The position numbers were made by a program, and so were the translations under genes. A DNA stretch of 64,000 nucleotides from the NCBI RefSeq assembly GCF_017875465.1, contig NZ_JAGGMQ010000001.1, forward strand, positions 62,001-126,000, in the 5' to 3' direction. The DNA comes from Winslowiella toletana. GTDB lineage: Bacteria > Pseudomonadota > Gammaproteobacteria > Enterobacterales > Enterobacteriaceae. The notes below the pieces were generated by a model that was not told the DNA's origin, made no database searches, and saw only the letters and a list, made by a program, of their open reading frames with translations. Shown here one piece after another: positions 45,396 through 56,143 of this stretch. How positions within the stretch are numbered: the stretch's first letter is position 1; each line of letters opens with the position of its first letter.

Positions 45396-48080
45396 ATGGC
45401 CGTTACCAATATCGCTGAACTTAACGCACTTGTGGAGCGCGTTAAAAAAGCCCAGCGTGAATACGCCAACTTCACTCAAGAACAAGTAGACAAAATCTTC
45501 CGCGCTGCCGCACTGGCGGCTGCCGATGCCCGAATTCCGCTGGCCAAAATGGCTGTCGCCGAATCAGGTATGGGTATTGTGGAAGATAAAGTAATCAAAA
45601 ACCACTTCGCGTCTGAATATATCTATAACGCCTATAAAGACGAAAAAACCTGTGGCATCCTCGAAACCGATGAAACTTACGGCACCATCACCATCGCTGA
45701 ACCAACCGGGATTATCTGCGGGATTGTACCTACCACTAACCCGACTTCAACCGCGATTTTTAAAGCACTGATCAGCCTGAAAACCCGTAACGGCATTATC
45801 TTCTCACCACATCCACGGGCGAAAGACGCCACTAATAAAGCCGCCGATATTGTATTGCAGGCAGCGATTGCCGCCGGTGCGCCAAAAGATATTATCGGCT
45901 GGATTGATGTGCCGTCGGTCGAACTCTCCAACCAGCTGATGCATCATCCGGATATCAATCTGATTCTCGCCACCGGTGGTCCGGGCATGGTAAAAGCCGC
46001 TTACAGCTCCGGTAAACCCGCCATTGGCGTTGGCGCCGGTAATACGCCGGTGGTCATCGATGAAACTGCGGATATTAAACGCGCCGTCGCTTCTATTCTG
46101 ATGTCAAAAACCTTCGATAATGGCGTGATCTGCGCCTCCGAGCAGTCCGTTATCGTCGTGGATTCCGTATATGACGCGGTGCGCGAACGCTTTGCCAGCC
46201 ACGGCGCTTATATGTTGCAGGGCAAAGAGCTGAAAGCGGTGCAGGATATCCTGCTGAAAAACGGTGCGCTGAATGCCGCCATCGTCGGTCAGGCGGCAGT
46301 GAAAATTGCCGACATCGCCGGTATCACGGTGCCTGCACATACCAAAATTCTGATCGGTGAAGTGAAGCTGGTGGATGAGTCCGAGCCATTTGCGCACGAA
46401 AAACTCTCCCCTACCCTTGCCATGTACCGTGCTAAAGACTTTGAAGATGCGGTCAGCAAGGCGGAAAAACTGGTCGCCATGGGCGGTATCGGCCACACCT
46501 CCTGTCTGTACACCGACCAGGATAACGAGCGTGAGCGCGTCAACTTCTTTGGCGACAAGATGAAAACCGCACGTATCCTGATCAATACCCCGGCTTCACA
46601 GGGCGGTATCGGCGACCTGTATAACTTTAAACTGGCGCCATCTCTGACGCTGGGTTGCGGCTCCTGGGGCGGTAACTCGATTTCTGAAAATGTCGGACCT
46701 AAACATCTGATCAACAAGAAAACCGTGGCCAAGCGAGCAGAAAATATGTTGTGGCATAAACTTCCGAAGTCTATTTACTTCCGTCGTGGTTCACTGCCTG
46801 TCGCCCTTGAGGAAGTGGCGACCGATGGCGCCAGACGCGCCTTTATCGTCACCGACCGTTACCTGTTTAACAACGGTTATGCAGACCAGATTATCAATGT
46901 GATGAAAGCGCATGGCGTGGAAACTGAAGTGTTCTTTGAAGTGGAAGCGGACCCAACCCTGAGCGTGGTGCGTAAAGGCGCCGAACAGATGCACTCATTT
47001 AAACCAGATGTGATTATCGCGCTGGGCGGTGGTTCACCGATGGATGCGGCGAAAATCATGTGGGTAATGTACGAACATCCGGAAACTGCCTTTGAAGAGC
47101 TGGCGCTGCGCTTTATGGATATCCGTAAACGCATCTACAAGTTCCCAAAAATGGGGGTGAAAGCGAAAATGATTGCAATTACCACCACTTCCGGCACCGG
47201 TTCTGAAGTCACCCCGTTTGCGGTGGTGACCGATGACGCCACCGGTCAGAAATATCCGCTGGCCGACTACGCGCTGACCCCGGATATGGCGATTGTCGAT
47301 GCCAACCTGGTGATGAATATGCCGAAATCGCTCTGCGCCTTCGGTGGCCTGGATGCGGTAACCCACTCGCTGGAAGCCTACGTTTCCGTGCTGGCCAACG
47401 AGTACTCTGACGGCCAGGCGTTGCAGGCGCTGAAACTGCTGCAACACAACCTGCCAGCCAGCTACCGCGAGGGGGCGAAAAACCCGGTTGCCCGTGAACG
47501 TGTGCATAATGCGGCCACGATTGCCGGTATCGCTTTTGCCAACGCCTTCCTCGGCGTATGTCACTCAATGGCGCATAAACTGGGTTCCGAGTTTCATATT
47601 CCGCACGGCCTGGCGAACTCGCTGCTGATTTGTAACGTGATTCGCTATAACGCCAATGACAACCCGACCAAGCAGACCGCCTTCAGTCAGTACGACCGTC
47701 CGCAGGCCCGCCGCCGTTATGCCGAGATTGCCGACCACTTAGGGTTAAGCGCTGCGGGCGACCGCACCGCGCAGAAAATTGAAAAACTGCTGGCATGGCT
47801 GGAAGAGATGAAAGCTGAACTGGGCATTCCGAAATCTATTCGCGAAGCAGGCGTGCAGGAAGCAGACTTCCTCGCGAAAGTCGACAAACTGGCTGAAGAT
47901 GCTTTCGATGATCAATGTACCGGTGCAAACCCACGTTATCCGCTGATTGCTGAACTGAAACAGATTATGCTGGACAGCTTCTACGGCCGTGATTTTGTCG
48001 AACCTTTCGCCACTGTTGCGGAAGCGGTGAAAGCACAACCGGTGAAAAGCGAAAAGGTTGAGAAAAAAGTAAAACACTAA
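45396..48080 (+). CDS. adhE: Bifunctional acetaldehyde-CoA / alcohol dehydrogenase
   Basis: 894 residues (E. coli 891). The N-terminal half (about 1-440) is a CoA-acylating aldehyde dehydrogenase with catalytic Cys in FDNGVICASEQ near residue 246 and GVGAGNTPVVID. The C-terminal half (about 450-870) is an iron-dependent alcohol dehydrogenase with GGGSPMDAAKIMWVMYEHPE, TTTSGTGSEVTPFAVV and iron-binding histidines in CHSMAHKLGSEFHIPHG. It reduces acetyl-CoA to ethanol in fermentation and forms spirosomes. The lysine-rich C-terminal tail is ordinary. A strong terminator follows. Confidence 0.98.
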   Translation: MAVTNIAELNALVERVKKAQREYANFTQEQVDKIFRAAALAAADARIPLAKMAVAESGMGIVEDKVIKNHFASEYIYNAYKDEKTCGILETDETYGTITIAEPTGIICGIVPTTNPTSTAIFKALISLKTRNGIIFSPHPRAKDATNKAADIVLQAAIAAGAPKDIIGWIDVPSVELSNQLMHHPDINLILATGGPGMVKAAYSSGKPAIGVGAGNTPVVIDETADIKRAVASILMSKTFDNGVICASEQSVIVVDSVYDAVRERFASHGAYMLQGKELKAVQDILLKNGALNAAIVGQAAVKIADIAGITVPAHTKILIGEVKLVDESEPFAHEKLSPTLAMYRAKDFEDAVSKAEKLVAMGGIGHTSCLYTDQDNERERVNFFGDKMKTARILINTPASQGGIGDLYNFKLAPSLTLGCGSWGGNSISENVGPKHLINKKTVAKRAENMLWHKLPKSIYFRRGSLPVALEEVATDGARRAFIVTDRYLFNNGYADQIINVMKAHGVETEVFFEVEADPTLSVVRKGAEQMHSFKPDVIIALGGGSPMDAAKIMWVMYEHPETAFEELALRFMDIRKRIYKFPKMGVKAKMIAITTTSGTGSEVTPFAVVTDDATGQKYPLADYALTPDMAIVDANLVMNMPKSLCAFGGLDAVTHSLEAYVSVLANEYSDGQALQALKLLQHNLPASYREGAKNPVARERVHNAATIAGIAFANAFLGVCHSMAHKLGSEFHIPHGLANSLLICNVIRYNANDNPTKQTAFSQYDRPQARRRYAEIADHLGLSAAGDRTAQKIEKLLAWLEEMKAELGIPKSIREAGVQEADFLAKVDKLAEDAFDDQCTGANPRYPLIAELKQIMLDSFYGRDFVEPFATVAEAVKAQPVKSEKVEKKVKH

Positions 48081-48093
48081 GCGCTAAATAAGC

Positions 48094-48124
48094 TGTAAAA
48101 AAACCCGCCATGGCGGGTTTTTTT
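48094..48124. terminator. adhE terminator
   Basis: A perfect 20-bp palindrome AAACCCGCCATGGCGGGTTT (48101-48120) followed by further T, with A-rich sequence on the left. It works on both strands and separates convergent adhE and tdk. Confidence 0.92.
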
Positions 48125-48210
48125 ATCACGGATAATCACTAACCCACTATTTCTACAGTGAAATGTGCAGGCCACCGTTTGCGCAGATTTAAGCTGAGGT
48201 AAACAATGAC

Positions 48211-48831
48211 TTATTGGGGCGATGTGCGTTCACCATATATTGCGCTATGAGCACCACTATACAACGCCTCTTTATAGTGCTTACGGCAGACTGAGACGTA
48301 GCGTTCATTGCCGCCAATCACCACCTGCTCACCCTCTTTATATGGCGCACCATGACTGTCGAGACGTAATACCATACTGGCCTTGCGACCGCAGTGGCAG
48401 ATTGTTTTTAGTTCAACCAGTTTATCTGACCACGCCAATAAATACTGGCTACCGCTAAACAATTCACCACGAAAATCTGTACGTAATCCATAACAGAGTA
48501 CAGGTATATCAAGATTGTCCACCACGTCTGAAAGTTCTTTAACCTGTTCTCGCGTAAGAAATTGGCTTTCATCCACCAGCACGCAATGCACGGTCTGCTG
48601 TTGGTGTTCTGCGCTAATTTCCTGCAACAGTGAAGTGTGGTTATTATAAAGTTTTGCTGGAGATGAAAGGCCAATACGTGAGCTCACTTTCGCGACGCCA
48701 AAACGGTTGTCAATCTCAGCGGTATAGATCAGCGTACGCATCCCTCTTTCATGATAATTATAAGATGACTGTAACAGCGCAGTGGATTTGCCAGCGTTCA
48801 TCGCCGAATAATAAAAATAAAGCTGAGCCAT
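48211..48831 (-). CDS. tdk: Thymidine kinase
   Basis: 206 residues from ATG 48831 (GGAG 9 nt upstream), giving [20 protein letters not shown] as in E. coli (205). The P-loop variant SAMNAGKST is near the N-terminus. DESQFL carries the catalytic Glu region. Zinc-binding cysteines occur in CHCGRK and in CRKHY, separated by the lasso loop [11 protein letters not shown]. It phosphorylates thymidine and deoxyuridine for salvage. It is transcribed divergently from hns, as in E. coli. Confidence 0.97.
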   Translation of the reverse strand: MAQLYFYYSAMNAGKSTALLQSSYNYHERGMRTLIYTAEIDNRFGVAKVSSRIGLSSPAKLYNNHTSLLQEISAEHQQQTVHCVLVDESQFLTREQVKELSDVVDNLDIPVLCYGLRTDFRGELFSGSQYLLAWSDKLVELKTICHCGRKASMVLRLDSHGAPYKEGEQVVIGGNERYVSVCRKHYKEALYSGAHSAIYGERTSPQ

Positions 48832-49348
48832 CAGCCCGAACTCCATGAAAGGTTAACTGTGTATGTCCGGGATTGTATCACAGTATCACGCAATATTGCG
48901 GCACCCGCATCTCAGCCTCGCCTGATGGCCGTCGGCATCAGGTTAATTTCGCCCCTGCTGTTTAAAGCAACAATCTCACGGTGCGGAAAGCGCATTTAAC
49001 GGTAAAAATGCAATATAGAAAGCGTTAATATCGCCGGACTTTTTCTCTATTTTAGTTTGCCGCCTGCCGCTTTGTAAGGCCATTCTTAGCTTACCGCCAT
49101 CGCTATTTGGCTTAGTGACAGTCGCAAAATCCTGCCTGGCGCACAGTTATGGTGCTTTATTTTTTATCAGATGGCATATTTCTGCACCAATGGGCTTTAA
49201 ATTTTTGCTAATAGCGTTATGCTAATCCCACTTTAAATAGTTATTTTGAGTTTCTTACAAAATTAACTATTGCAGTTCCTATTTACGGCCTCTATTATTA
49301 TCAGGCAGAACATTTCTCCCACCCAATATAATGTCGAGAGTTAGGACA
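48832..49348. promoter_or_regulatory. hns / tdk control region
   Basis: 517 nt without a credible gene. The hns side (from about 49000) is AT-rich with several A/T tracts, consistent with H-NS autoregulation. No single promoter was assigned with confidence. Confidence 0.5.
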
Positions 49349-49756
49349 ATGAGCGAAGCACTTAAAATTCTGAACAACATCCGCACTCTGCGTGCCCAAG
49401 CCAGAGAATGCACCCTTGAGACTCTGGAAGAGATGCTGGAAAAACTGGAAGTCGTCGTTAACGAACGTCGCGATGAAGATTCTCAGGCTCAGGCCGAGAT
49501 TGAAGAACGTACCAAGAAGCTGCAGCAATATCGTGAAATGCTGATCGCTGATGGCATCGATCCTAATGAATTGCTGCAGACTATGGCTGCAACAAAAGCT
49601 GCGGGCAAAGCAAAACGCGCTGCGCGTCCGGCTAAATATTCATACATTGATGAAAATGGCGAATCCAAAACCTGGACTGGCCAGGGTCGTACTCCGGCCG
49701 TGATCAAAAAAGCTATCGAAGAGCAGGGAAAACAGCTGGATGATTTCCTGCTGTAA
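49349..49756 (+). CDS. hns: Nucleoid-associated silencer H-NS
   Basis: 135 residues (E. coli 137). It starts [20 protein letters not shown], identical in this stretch to E. coli. The N-terminal dimerisation and coiled-coil region (about 1-80) leads through a lysine-rich linker to the DNA-binding domain with the core [12 protein letters not shown], whose QGR loop inserts in the minor groove. It silences AT-rich and horizontally acquired DNA such as the island in this window. An AGGACA site precedes the start; an in-frame upstream start would add six unconserved residues. A terminator follows. Confidence 0.98.
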   Translation: MSEALKILNNIRTLRAQARECTLETLEEMLEKLEVVVNERRDEDSQAQAEIEERTKKLQQYREMLIADGIDPNELLQTMAATKAAGKAKRAARPAKYSYIDENGESKTWTGQGRTPAVIKKAIEEQGKQLDDFLL

Positions 49757-49781
49757 TAGCTGTTCAGGGTGCTTCCCAAAT

Positions 49782-49810
49782 AACCCCATTTGTTAAAAAT
49801 GGGGTTTTTT
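49782..49810 (+). terminator. hns terminator
   Basis: A 9-bp stem AACCCCATT/AATGGGGTT (49782-49790 with 49798-49806) followed by a T-rich run. Confidence 0.92.
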
Positions 49811-49850
49811 ATTTTTGCCTCGATTGAACATTTGTGACGCCAGGTTACGC

Positions 49851-49880
49851 AAAAAACAAAGGAAGCCAGTGGCTTCCTTT
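49851..49880 (-). terminator. Terminator of the galU-ugd-epimerase group
   Basis: A 10-bp stem AAAGGAAGCC/GGCTTCCTTT with a 3-nt loop (49858-49880). On the minus strand it is followed by GTTTTTTG. It begins about 25 nt after the epimerase stop. Confidence 0.85.
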
Positions 49881-49904
49881 TTTGTTATCGGTAGCAATTA
49901 CTCA

Positions 49905-50912
49905 TTACACCTTGTAGAACGCCCTGTACCACGCCACAAAGCGTTTAATCCCCTCTTCCACACCAGTACGTGGCTTAAAGCCGATAACGTCGTACAGCGC
50001 TTGTGTGTCCGCACTGGTCTCCAGTACATCACCGGGCTGCATTGGCAGCATATTTTTGTTTGCGCTCATGCCCAGCGCGCTCTCCAGCGCTTCAATGTAA
50101 GCCATCAGCGTAACAGGCTGGCTGTTGCCGATATTATATACGCGGTAAGGCGCCGAACTGGTGGCTGGCGAGCCGGTTTCTACCGTCCAGTTTTCATCTT
50201 TTACCGGTACGATATCCTGCAGGCGAATAATCGACTCCGCAATATCGTCAATATAAGTAAAATCGCGACGCATCTGGCCATGGTTATAAACATCGATACT
50301 TTCGCCAGCGATAATAGCGCGGGTGAACTTGAACAATGCCATATCGGGACGTCCCCAGGGACCATATACAGTAAAGAAGCGCAATCCGGTGGTAGGAATT
50401 CCGTACAGATGGGAATAGGTATGCGACATCAGCTCATTGGCTTTTTTGGTCGCCGCATAAAGTGAAACCGGATGATCAACCGAATCATCGGTCGAGAATG
50501 GCATTTTTCTGTTTAGTCCATACACCGAGCTGGAAGATGCATATAACAAATGCTCAATGTTATGGTGGCGACATCCTTCCAGCACATTTAAATGGCCGAC
50601 CAAATTGGCATCAGCATAGGCGTGGGGATTATCGATTGAATAACGTACACCTGCCTGCGCCGCCAAATGAATCACACGCTGAAAACCCTGTTCGGCGAAT
50701 AATTGCGCCATTCCCTGGCGATCGGCCAGATCGCAGGTGACAAATAAGAATTCAGGATGAGATTTAAGCAGATCAAGGCGGGCTAGTTTGAGGTTTACAT
50801 CGTAGTAATCATTCAGGTTGTCGATTCCGACAACCTGGTGACCGGCTAACAACAACCGTTGGCTAACGTGAAAACCAATGAAGCCTGCTGCGCCGGTGAC
50901 CAGATATTTCAT
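49905..50912 (-). CDS. UDP-glucuronate 4-epimerase-like sugar-nucleotide epimerase
   Basis: 335 residues. Extended SDR family: NAD-binding GAAGFIGFHV at residues 8-17, the catalytic Ser region (YASSSSVYG), YxxxK in YAATKKANE, and RFFTVYGPWGRPDMALFKF typical of CapI/WbnF/UGlcAE enzymes. It should convert UDP-glucuronate to UDP-galacturonate. It is 14 nt downstream of ugd, which makes UDP-glucuronate, and galU, which makes UDP-glucose, precedes ugd, so the three genes form one pathway. Such clusters serve exopolysaccharide or LPS core synthesis. Exact sugar specificity is inferred from neighbours. Confidence 0.88.
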   Translation of the reverse strand: MKYLVTGAAGFIGFHVSQRLLLAGHQVVGIDNLNDYYDVNLKLARLDLLKSHPEFLFVTCDLADRQGMAQLFAEQGFQRVIHLAAQAGVRYSIDNPHAYADANLVGHLNVLEGCRHHNIEHLLYASSSSVYGLNRKMPFSTDDSVDHPVSLYAATKKANELMSHTYSHLYGIPTTGLRFFTVYGPWGRPDMALFKFTRAIIAGESIDVYNHGQMRRDFTYIDDIAESIIRLQDIVPVKDENWTVETGSPATSSAPYRVYNIGNSQPVTLMAYIEALESALGMSANKNMLPMQPGDVLETSADTQALYDVIGFKPRTGVEEGIKRFVAWYRAFYKV

Positions 50913-50926
50913 ACATTCCTCGTTAA

Positions 50927-52267
50927 TTATGCAATTTCAATAGACGCTCCGCGGCCGATTGCATAATAAACAAAACCGCGCTTGCTGACTCTTTCTGGAT
51001 CATACAGGTTACGACCATCAAAAATCACGGGTTCTTTTAAGGCATTTTTAATCACATCAAAGTCTGGCGCGCGGAAGTTTTTCCACTCAGTACAAATGAC
51101 CAGACCATCAGCGCCCTGCAATGCCGCTTCTTTGGTGCCCATCAGCTTCAGATCGGCACGATGACCGTAAATACGCTGTGCTTCGTCCATCGCTTCAGGA
51201 TCGAAAGCCTGAACCGTCGCGCCCGCCTGCCATAATGTTTCCATCAGCACACGCGCAGAAGCTTCACGCATATCATCGGTGTTCGGCTTAAACGACAGAC
51301 CCCACAGAGCGAAAGTTTTGCCCTGCAGATTTTCACCAAAGTGGCGCTTAATAAAGGTCGGCAGTTTGTTTTTCTGCGCGTCATTAACTTCTTCCACCGC
51401 CTGTAACAGACGTGGAGTGTAGCCAATGGACTGAGAAGTACGGATCAGCGCCTGCACATCTTTCGGGAAGCAGGAACCACCGTAACCGCAGCCAGGATAG
51501 ATAAAGTGGTAGCCGATACGTGGATCGGAACCAATACCCTGACGTACTTTCTCAATATCAGCGCCCAGCAGTTCCGCCAGGTTCGACATCTCGTTCATAA
51601 AGCTGATTTTGGTCGCCAGCATACAGTTTGCGGCATACTTGGTCAGCTCGGCGCTGCGGATATCCATCAGGATCATTCGATCATGATTACGGTTAAACGG
51701 CTCGTAAAGTTCACGCAGCAGTTCCACCACATCCTCATTATCGGTACCGACAACGATACGCTCAGGACGCATACAGTCATTGACCGCTGCACCCTCTTTC
51801 AGAAACTCAGGGTTGGAGACCACATCGAAACTGATGTTGCGGTCACGCGCCTGTAAGGTTTCAGTCATAACCGCACGGACACGGTCAGCTGTGCCTACCG
51901 GTACGGTTGATTTGTCGATAACGACTTTATGCTCGTTCATATGTTGCGCAATAGTGCGCGCCACGGCGGTAACATATTTCAGATCCGCTGAGCCATCTTC
52001 GTCCGGCGGCGTTCCGACTGCAATAAATTGCATTACGCCGTGATTAACGCCTTCTTCGGCGTTAGTGCTGAACTTCAGCCGACCGGCTTCGTAGTTCTGC
52101 ATAACGAGAGGTGTCAGACCTGGTTCAAAGATCGGAATGATTCCTTTCTTAAGGTTTTCAACTTTGTTCTCGTCGACATCGATACAAAGAACGTCATGTC
52201 CGACTTCGGCCAGTACCGCAGCCTGAACCAGACCAACATAGCCGATACCAAATACGGTGACTTTCAT
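50927..52267 (-). CDS. ugd: UDP-glucose 6-dehydrogenase
   Basis: 446 residues, typical of the bacterial Ugd/TuaD group rather than the shorter 388-residue E. coli Ugd. N-terminal NAD-binding [20 protein letters not shown]; catalytic cysteine in [15 protein letters not shown] near residue 260; C-terminal [13 protein letters not shown]. It oxidises UDP-glucose to UDP-glucuronate with two NAD. It lies between galU (24 nt) and the epimerase (14 nt) on the same strand. Confidence 0.97.
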   Translation of the reverse strand: MKVTVFGIGYVGLVQAAVLAEVGHDVLCIDVDENKVENLKKGIIPIFEPGLTPLVMQNYEAGRLKFSTNAEEGVNHGVMQFIAVGTPPDEDGSADLKYVTAVARTIAQHMNEHKVVIDKSTVPVGTADRVRAVMTETLQARDRNISFDVVSNPEFLKEGAAVNDCMRPERIVVGTDNEDVVELLRELYEPFNRNHDRMILMDIRSAELTKYAANCMLATKISFMNEMSNLAELLGADIEKVRQGIGSDPRIGYHFIYPGCGYGGSCFPKDVQALIRTSQSIGYTPRLLQAVEEVNDAQKNKLPTFIKRHFGENLQGKTFALWGLSFKPNTDDMREASARVLMETLWQAGATVQAFDPEAMDEAQRIYGHRADLKLMGTKEAALQGADGLVICTEWKNFRAPDFDVIKNALKEPVIFDGRNLYDPERVSKRGFVYYAIGRGASIEIA

Positions 52268-52291
52268 TGATTTATCCCGCTTTAAAATGAA

Positions 52292-53200
52292 TTACTTTTT
52301 ATTACCGACGGTGCTTTCCAGCCACTGCTTGAAATCGCTGCCCAGTGATTCGTGACGCACACCGTATTCAACGAAAGCCTGCATGTAGCCGAGCTTGTTA
52401 CCACAGTCATGGCTGACGCCTTTCAGGTGATATGCTTCTACCGTCTGTTTTTCCATCAACATGGCGATGGAGTCAGTCAGCTGAACTTCACCACCGGCGC
52501 CCGGAGGGGTTTTCGCCAGCAGAGGCCAGATATCCGCAGAGAGGACGTAACGACCGACTACTGCCAGATTAGATGGTGCTTCAGCAGCTTTAGGTTTCTC
52601 AACCACACCCACCATCGGCGCGCTTTCGCCTGGAGCCAGTTCGCGACCTTCGCAATCCACCACACCGTAAGCCGTCACATCTGCTACCGGCTCAACCATA
52701 ATCTGGCTGAAACCTGTTTCATCGTAACGCTTCACCATATCGGCGAGGTTTTCGCTGCTCAGATCAGATTCATACTCATCGATGATCACGTCAGGCAGGA
52801 TGACCACAAACGGCTCGTCGCCAACCAGTGGCAGCGCACACATCACCGCATGGCCAAGGCCTTTGGCAATACCCTGACGCACCTGCATGATGGTGACATG
52901 AGGTGGACAGATAGACTGAATTTCATCCAGCAGCTGGCGCTTAACGCGTTTTTCCAGCATCGATTCCAGCTCAAAACTGGTATCAAAATGGTTCTCGATG
53001 GCATTTTTGGAAGAGTGCGTAACCAGCACAATTTCATTGATTCCTGCTGCGATACACTCGTTAACGACATACTGAATTAACGGCTTATCAACCAAAGGCA
53101 GCATCTCTTTAGGAATAGCTTTGGTGGCTGGCAGCATACGCGTCCCCAGCCCTGCTACAGGGATTACCGCTTTTTTTACTTTAGACTTATAGGCAGACAT
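52292..53200 (-). CDS. galU: UTP-glucose-1-phosphate uridylyltransferase
   Basis: 302 residues, the E. coli length, from ATG 53200 ([20 protein letters not shown]) with GAGAGG 6 nt upstream; an earlier in-frame start is not conserved. The nucleotidyltransferase signature [19 protein letters not shown] is near residue 17, then [16 protein letters not shown] and VGVVEKPKA. It makes UDP-glucose. It is first in the galU-ugd-epimerase group. Confidence 0.97.
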   Translation of the reverse strand: MSAYKSKVKKAVIPVAGLGTRMLPATKAIPKEMLPLVDKPLIQYVVNECIAAGINEIVLVTHSSKNAIENHFDTSFELESMLEKRVKRQLLDEIQSICPPHVTIMQVRQGIAKGLGHAVMCALPLVGDEPFVVILPDVIIDEYESDLSSENLADMVKRYDETGFSQIMVEPVADVTAYGVVDCEGRELAPGESAPMVGVVEKPKAAEAPSNLAVVGRYVLSADIWPLLAKTPPGAGGEVQLTDSIAMLMEKQTVEAYHLKGVSHDCGNKLGYMQAFVEYGVRHESLGSDFKQWLESTVGNKK

Positions 53201-53394
53201 CAAGATACCTCTCTTTAGGCCGTTCAAGTTATTACTTGATATGTCGATTTAAAAAACGAAATGAGTATATCAGTTCAGGGACGCAGGATTTATCCTGGTT
53301 AACCAAATTCCAGTTAAATTAAGACTATTACCCAAGTGTAAAGCTTATAGCTGGCGCTGTCGTCGGCATGGCAAACAATAATATTATCTGTTTA

Positions 53395-54408
53395 TTATTC
53401 AGTCGACAGCATCAGGCGAAGCCTGCCACCCGCGCCCCACACCTGACATTGCCATGCGTCACAGCGCTGACTTATTTGATTAAGATGTGTGCTACCGAGG
53501 GTTCCCAGCGGGACACCATTATTTAACTGAATTTGATGGGTGTTGATGTTAAGCGTGGCATTCAATCCGGCTGAGACGAGGATCAAATTTTTCAGGCTCT
53601 GATGATAATAACCAACCAATAAAGGAAATTGACCGTTCAGATTCGCCTGACGCAATAACAAATTCACCTGTTTTAACAAGCCGCCTAATTCTGGCAAGCG
53701 CGGCCCCTGCCCCGATAACTGCTCCTGAAGCAGACCATTAAACAAAGCGCGTAATAAAAGCGCAGCCAGCACGCCATTGTCACCGGCGCGGGTCACATCC
53801 AGGCAGTAAAAGGCGAGATCTTTCTCCGACAACGCGGCAATATCCAGCACCAGACCTGGCTGTTCCGCCATGGTTAACTGACGATAATTAATGCGGCAAT
53901 TGGCGATCACCTGCTGTACCGGTGGCTGCAACTCTTTAAGGAGTTTAGCCGCCGCGGAGGGATCGCGCACCAGCGCATCCCAGTCCTGGAACAGCTGTTC
54001 ATCTTCTTCCACTTTGGAGGTGAACATCGACGGATAGAGGCACTCATACACCGCCTCGCGCAGCCGTTCGAGATCTTTAACCGGTTTCAGCAGCACATCC
54101 TGCACGCCAAGACGCAGCACATGGGCGATATCGGACATATTTTCGGTAGCGGAGACAATAAGAATTGGTAAGGTATTACCGCGGGCGCGCAGATGCTCTA
54201 CCAGCCTGATGCCATTCATACGCGGCATATCCAGATCGCAGATCATCATATCGGGCGCATGGTGCTGCAGGGCATCCAGCGCTTCAAGGCCGTCACCGGC
54301 GGCGACAGTCATCGCGCCCAAAGCCTGAAGGAAATTTTCCAGCAGGGTACGGAAAACCAGCTCATCTTCAACGATGAGTATCTGTTTCCCGCTTAATGGT
54401 TTTTCCAT
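53395..54408 (-). CDS. rssB: RpoS degradation adaptor RssB
   Basis: 337 residues, the E. coli length. An N-terminal response-regulator domain has acidic pocket residues in LIVEDE and the phosphorylated aspartate D58 (MMICDLDMPRMNG); the C-terminal half is a degenerate PP2C-like phosphatase domain. It delivers sigma-S to ClpXP. It follows rssA on the same strand, in the usual order rssA-rssB. The gene is intact. Confidence 0.96.
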   Translation of the reverse strand: MEKPLSGKQILIVEDELVFRTLLENFLQALGAMTVAAGDGLEALDALQHHAPDMMICDLDMPRMNGIRLVEHLRARGNTLPILIVSATENMSDIAHVLRLGVQDVLLKPVKDLERLREAVYECLYPSMFTSKVEEDEQLFQDWDALVRDPSAAAKLLKELQPPVQQVIANCRINYRQLTMAEQPGLVLDIAALSEKDLAFYCLDVTRAGDNGVLAALLLRALFNGLLQEQLSGQGPRLPELGGLLKQVNLLLRQANLNGQFPLLVGYYHQSLKNLILVSAGLNATLNINTHQIQLNNGVPLGTLGSTHLNQISQRCDAWQCQVWGAGGRLRLMLSTE

Positions 54409-54509
54409 TGCTCCCCCTTGTGCGCCAGATAATTCAATAGTGGTTCATAAAACGCACTTATGCCTGTCAGAATTGCCTGAAGTCACCTTAATGGCAGTGA
54501 CAGGCTTGA

Positions 54510-55412
54510 TTATCTGTTTCGAACAAGCGGTAAAAGCTCATCCATTTTTTTCTCGACGGCCTGTTTGCCTGCCGCAATCGCTTCTTCAGCACGATGAAAA
54601 TCGAGCGTGGATATCTGCGGGCAAAAAGGTTGAATTAGTACATCAGGCGGATCGCCGGCCATGCGGTTACGCTTAACCCGGTTTTCTAAAACCTGGATGG
54701 AGGTGGTCATAATTTCCATCGCCCCTGGCGTCTGGTTAATGCGTCGGGTCGCCATTTTTGACAGCTGCTGACGCAGTTTTCCACCCCAGCTGGCCACTGG
54801 CTCACTCTCCTGCTCCGCGCTTTGCGGCGTTACCGACAGCAAATCCTGCTGCATCAGGTGCGCATCATGTTGTAAATCGACGGCAATAACAATGTCAGCG
54901 CCTAATGCACGCGTCAGCGAAATCGGCACCGGATTCACCACGGCGCCATCAACCAGCCAGTAGCCATTGTAGCCGACAGGCGCCAGTAAACCGGGCATAC
55001 TGCAGGAAGCACGAATCGCCTGATGAAGATCACCTTCCGTCAGCCAGAGCTCACGGCCGGTGCTGAGATTGGTCGCCACCGCACCAAAACGCATTTTACA
55101 CTGTTCAATATCTTCATGCGTAATCAGCCGACGGACATGGTTAAATACCCGTTCACCCCGCAGCAGGCCGCCGCGACGCCATGAGAAATCCATTAGCCGG
55201 ATAACATCCCAGTAGCTGAATGAGCGTACCCACTTCTCCATCACCGGCAGGCGTTCGCTGGCATAGGCGGCGCCAACCAGCGCACCGACCGAACAGCCGG
55301 CGACGATATCCACCTTAATGCCTGCGCGCTCAAGGGCGTTAATCACGCCGATATGGGCCCATCCTTTGGCGGCGCCCGAACCCAGCGCCAGTCCAATTTT
55401 TACCTGTCTCAT
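54510..55412 (-). CDS. rssA: Patatin-like phospholipase family protein RssA
   Basis: 300 residues (E. coli 301). Patatin motifs: oxyanion GSGAAKGWAHIGVI at about 11-24, nucleophile elbow GCSVG at about 40-44, and catalytic Asp in VDGAVVNPVP. It is upstream of rssB on the same strand; deletion of rssA does not affect RpoS turnover in E. coli, so its substrate remains unknown. Confidence 0.95.
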   Translation of the reverse strand: MRQVKIGLALGSGAAKGWAHIGVINALERAGIKVDIVAGCSVGALVGAAYASERLPVMEKWVRSFSYWDVIRLMDFSWRRGGLLRGERVFNHVRRLITHEDIEQCKMRFGAVATNLSTGRELWLTEGDLHQAIRASCSMPGLLAPVGYNGYWLVDGAVVNPVPISLTRALGADIVIAVDLQHDAHLMQQDLLSVTPQSAEQESEPVASWGGKLRQQLSKMATRRINQTPGAMEIMTTSIQVLENRVKRNRMAGDPPDVLIQPFCPQISTLDFHRAEEAIAAGKQAVEKKMDELLPLVRNR

Positions 55413-55518
55413 TCAACCTCTGGCGATAACTCTACGTGCAAATGGCTAACCGCTTGCAGCTCGGTTAACATAACGCTTGTTTTAACTTATACCTGTTGTC
55501 TGTCAACCCGGAGTTCAT

Positions 55519-55977
55519 GTGACTGAAAAGTGTCCGTGCTGTAGCGGAATGCAGTATAGCCTATGTTGCGAGCCGTGGCTGAATGGGTCGGGATTTCCGC
55601 CCAGCGCCGAAAAATTAATGCGCTCACGCTATACCGCCTATGTTAAACAGGATGCGGCTTATCTGATTGCTACATGGCACAGTAGTGTCCGGCATCCACA
55701 ATTGCAAAGTGTGCTTGAAGAAAGTTTTGCTAACACCCGCTGGCTTGGTCTGAATATTACCGCGCAACAGGCGGGCAAAGATGACGATGAAGCCTTTGTT
55801 ACCTTCTTCGCTCGTTTTGCTGAAAATCAGCGCACATCGGCTATCCATGAACGCTCACGCTTTCTTCGGGACGATCAACGCTGGTACTATATCGACGGAA
55901 TCGCACCGCAGGTGGGTCGAAATGATCGCTGCCCCTGCGGCTCCGAAAAAAAATACAAAAAATGTTGCGGCCAATAG
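55519..55977 (+). CDS. ychJ: YchJ family protein with two SEC-C motifs
   Basis: 152 residues, the E. coli length. It starts with GTG (55519) after GGAG. SEC-C zinc motifs stand at both ends: [16 protein letters not shown] near residue 4 and [16 protein letters not shown] at the C-terminus; the middle is an NTF2-like domain ([20 protein letters not shown]). Function not established. It is divergent from rssA. Confidence 0.94.
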   Translation: MTEKCPCCSGMQYSLCCEPWLNGSGFPPSAEKLMRSRYTAYVKQDAAYLIATWHSSVRHPQLQSVLEESFANTRWLGLNITAQQAGKDDDEAFVTFFARFAENQRTSAIHERSRFLRDDQRWYYIDGIAPQVGRNDRCPCGSEKKYKKCCGQ

Positions 55978-56143
55978 AAGTCCACCCAAAATAATTCGCG
56001 TTGCAGGAAGGCGGCAAACCCGCTTATCCCCGGATGCATAAAAGCTATGTGACAGGGGAACGCACCTGCAACTTGAAGTATGAACGGGATATTGCCGTTT
56101 GATTTGATGAAACATATTAATGCTCCACAGGATCGATAACGAT

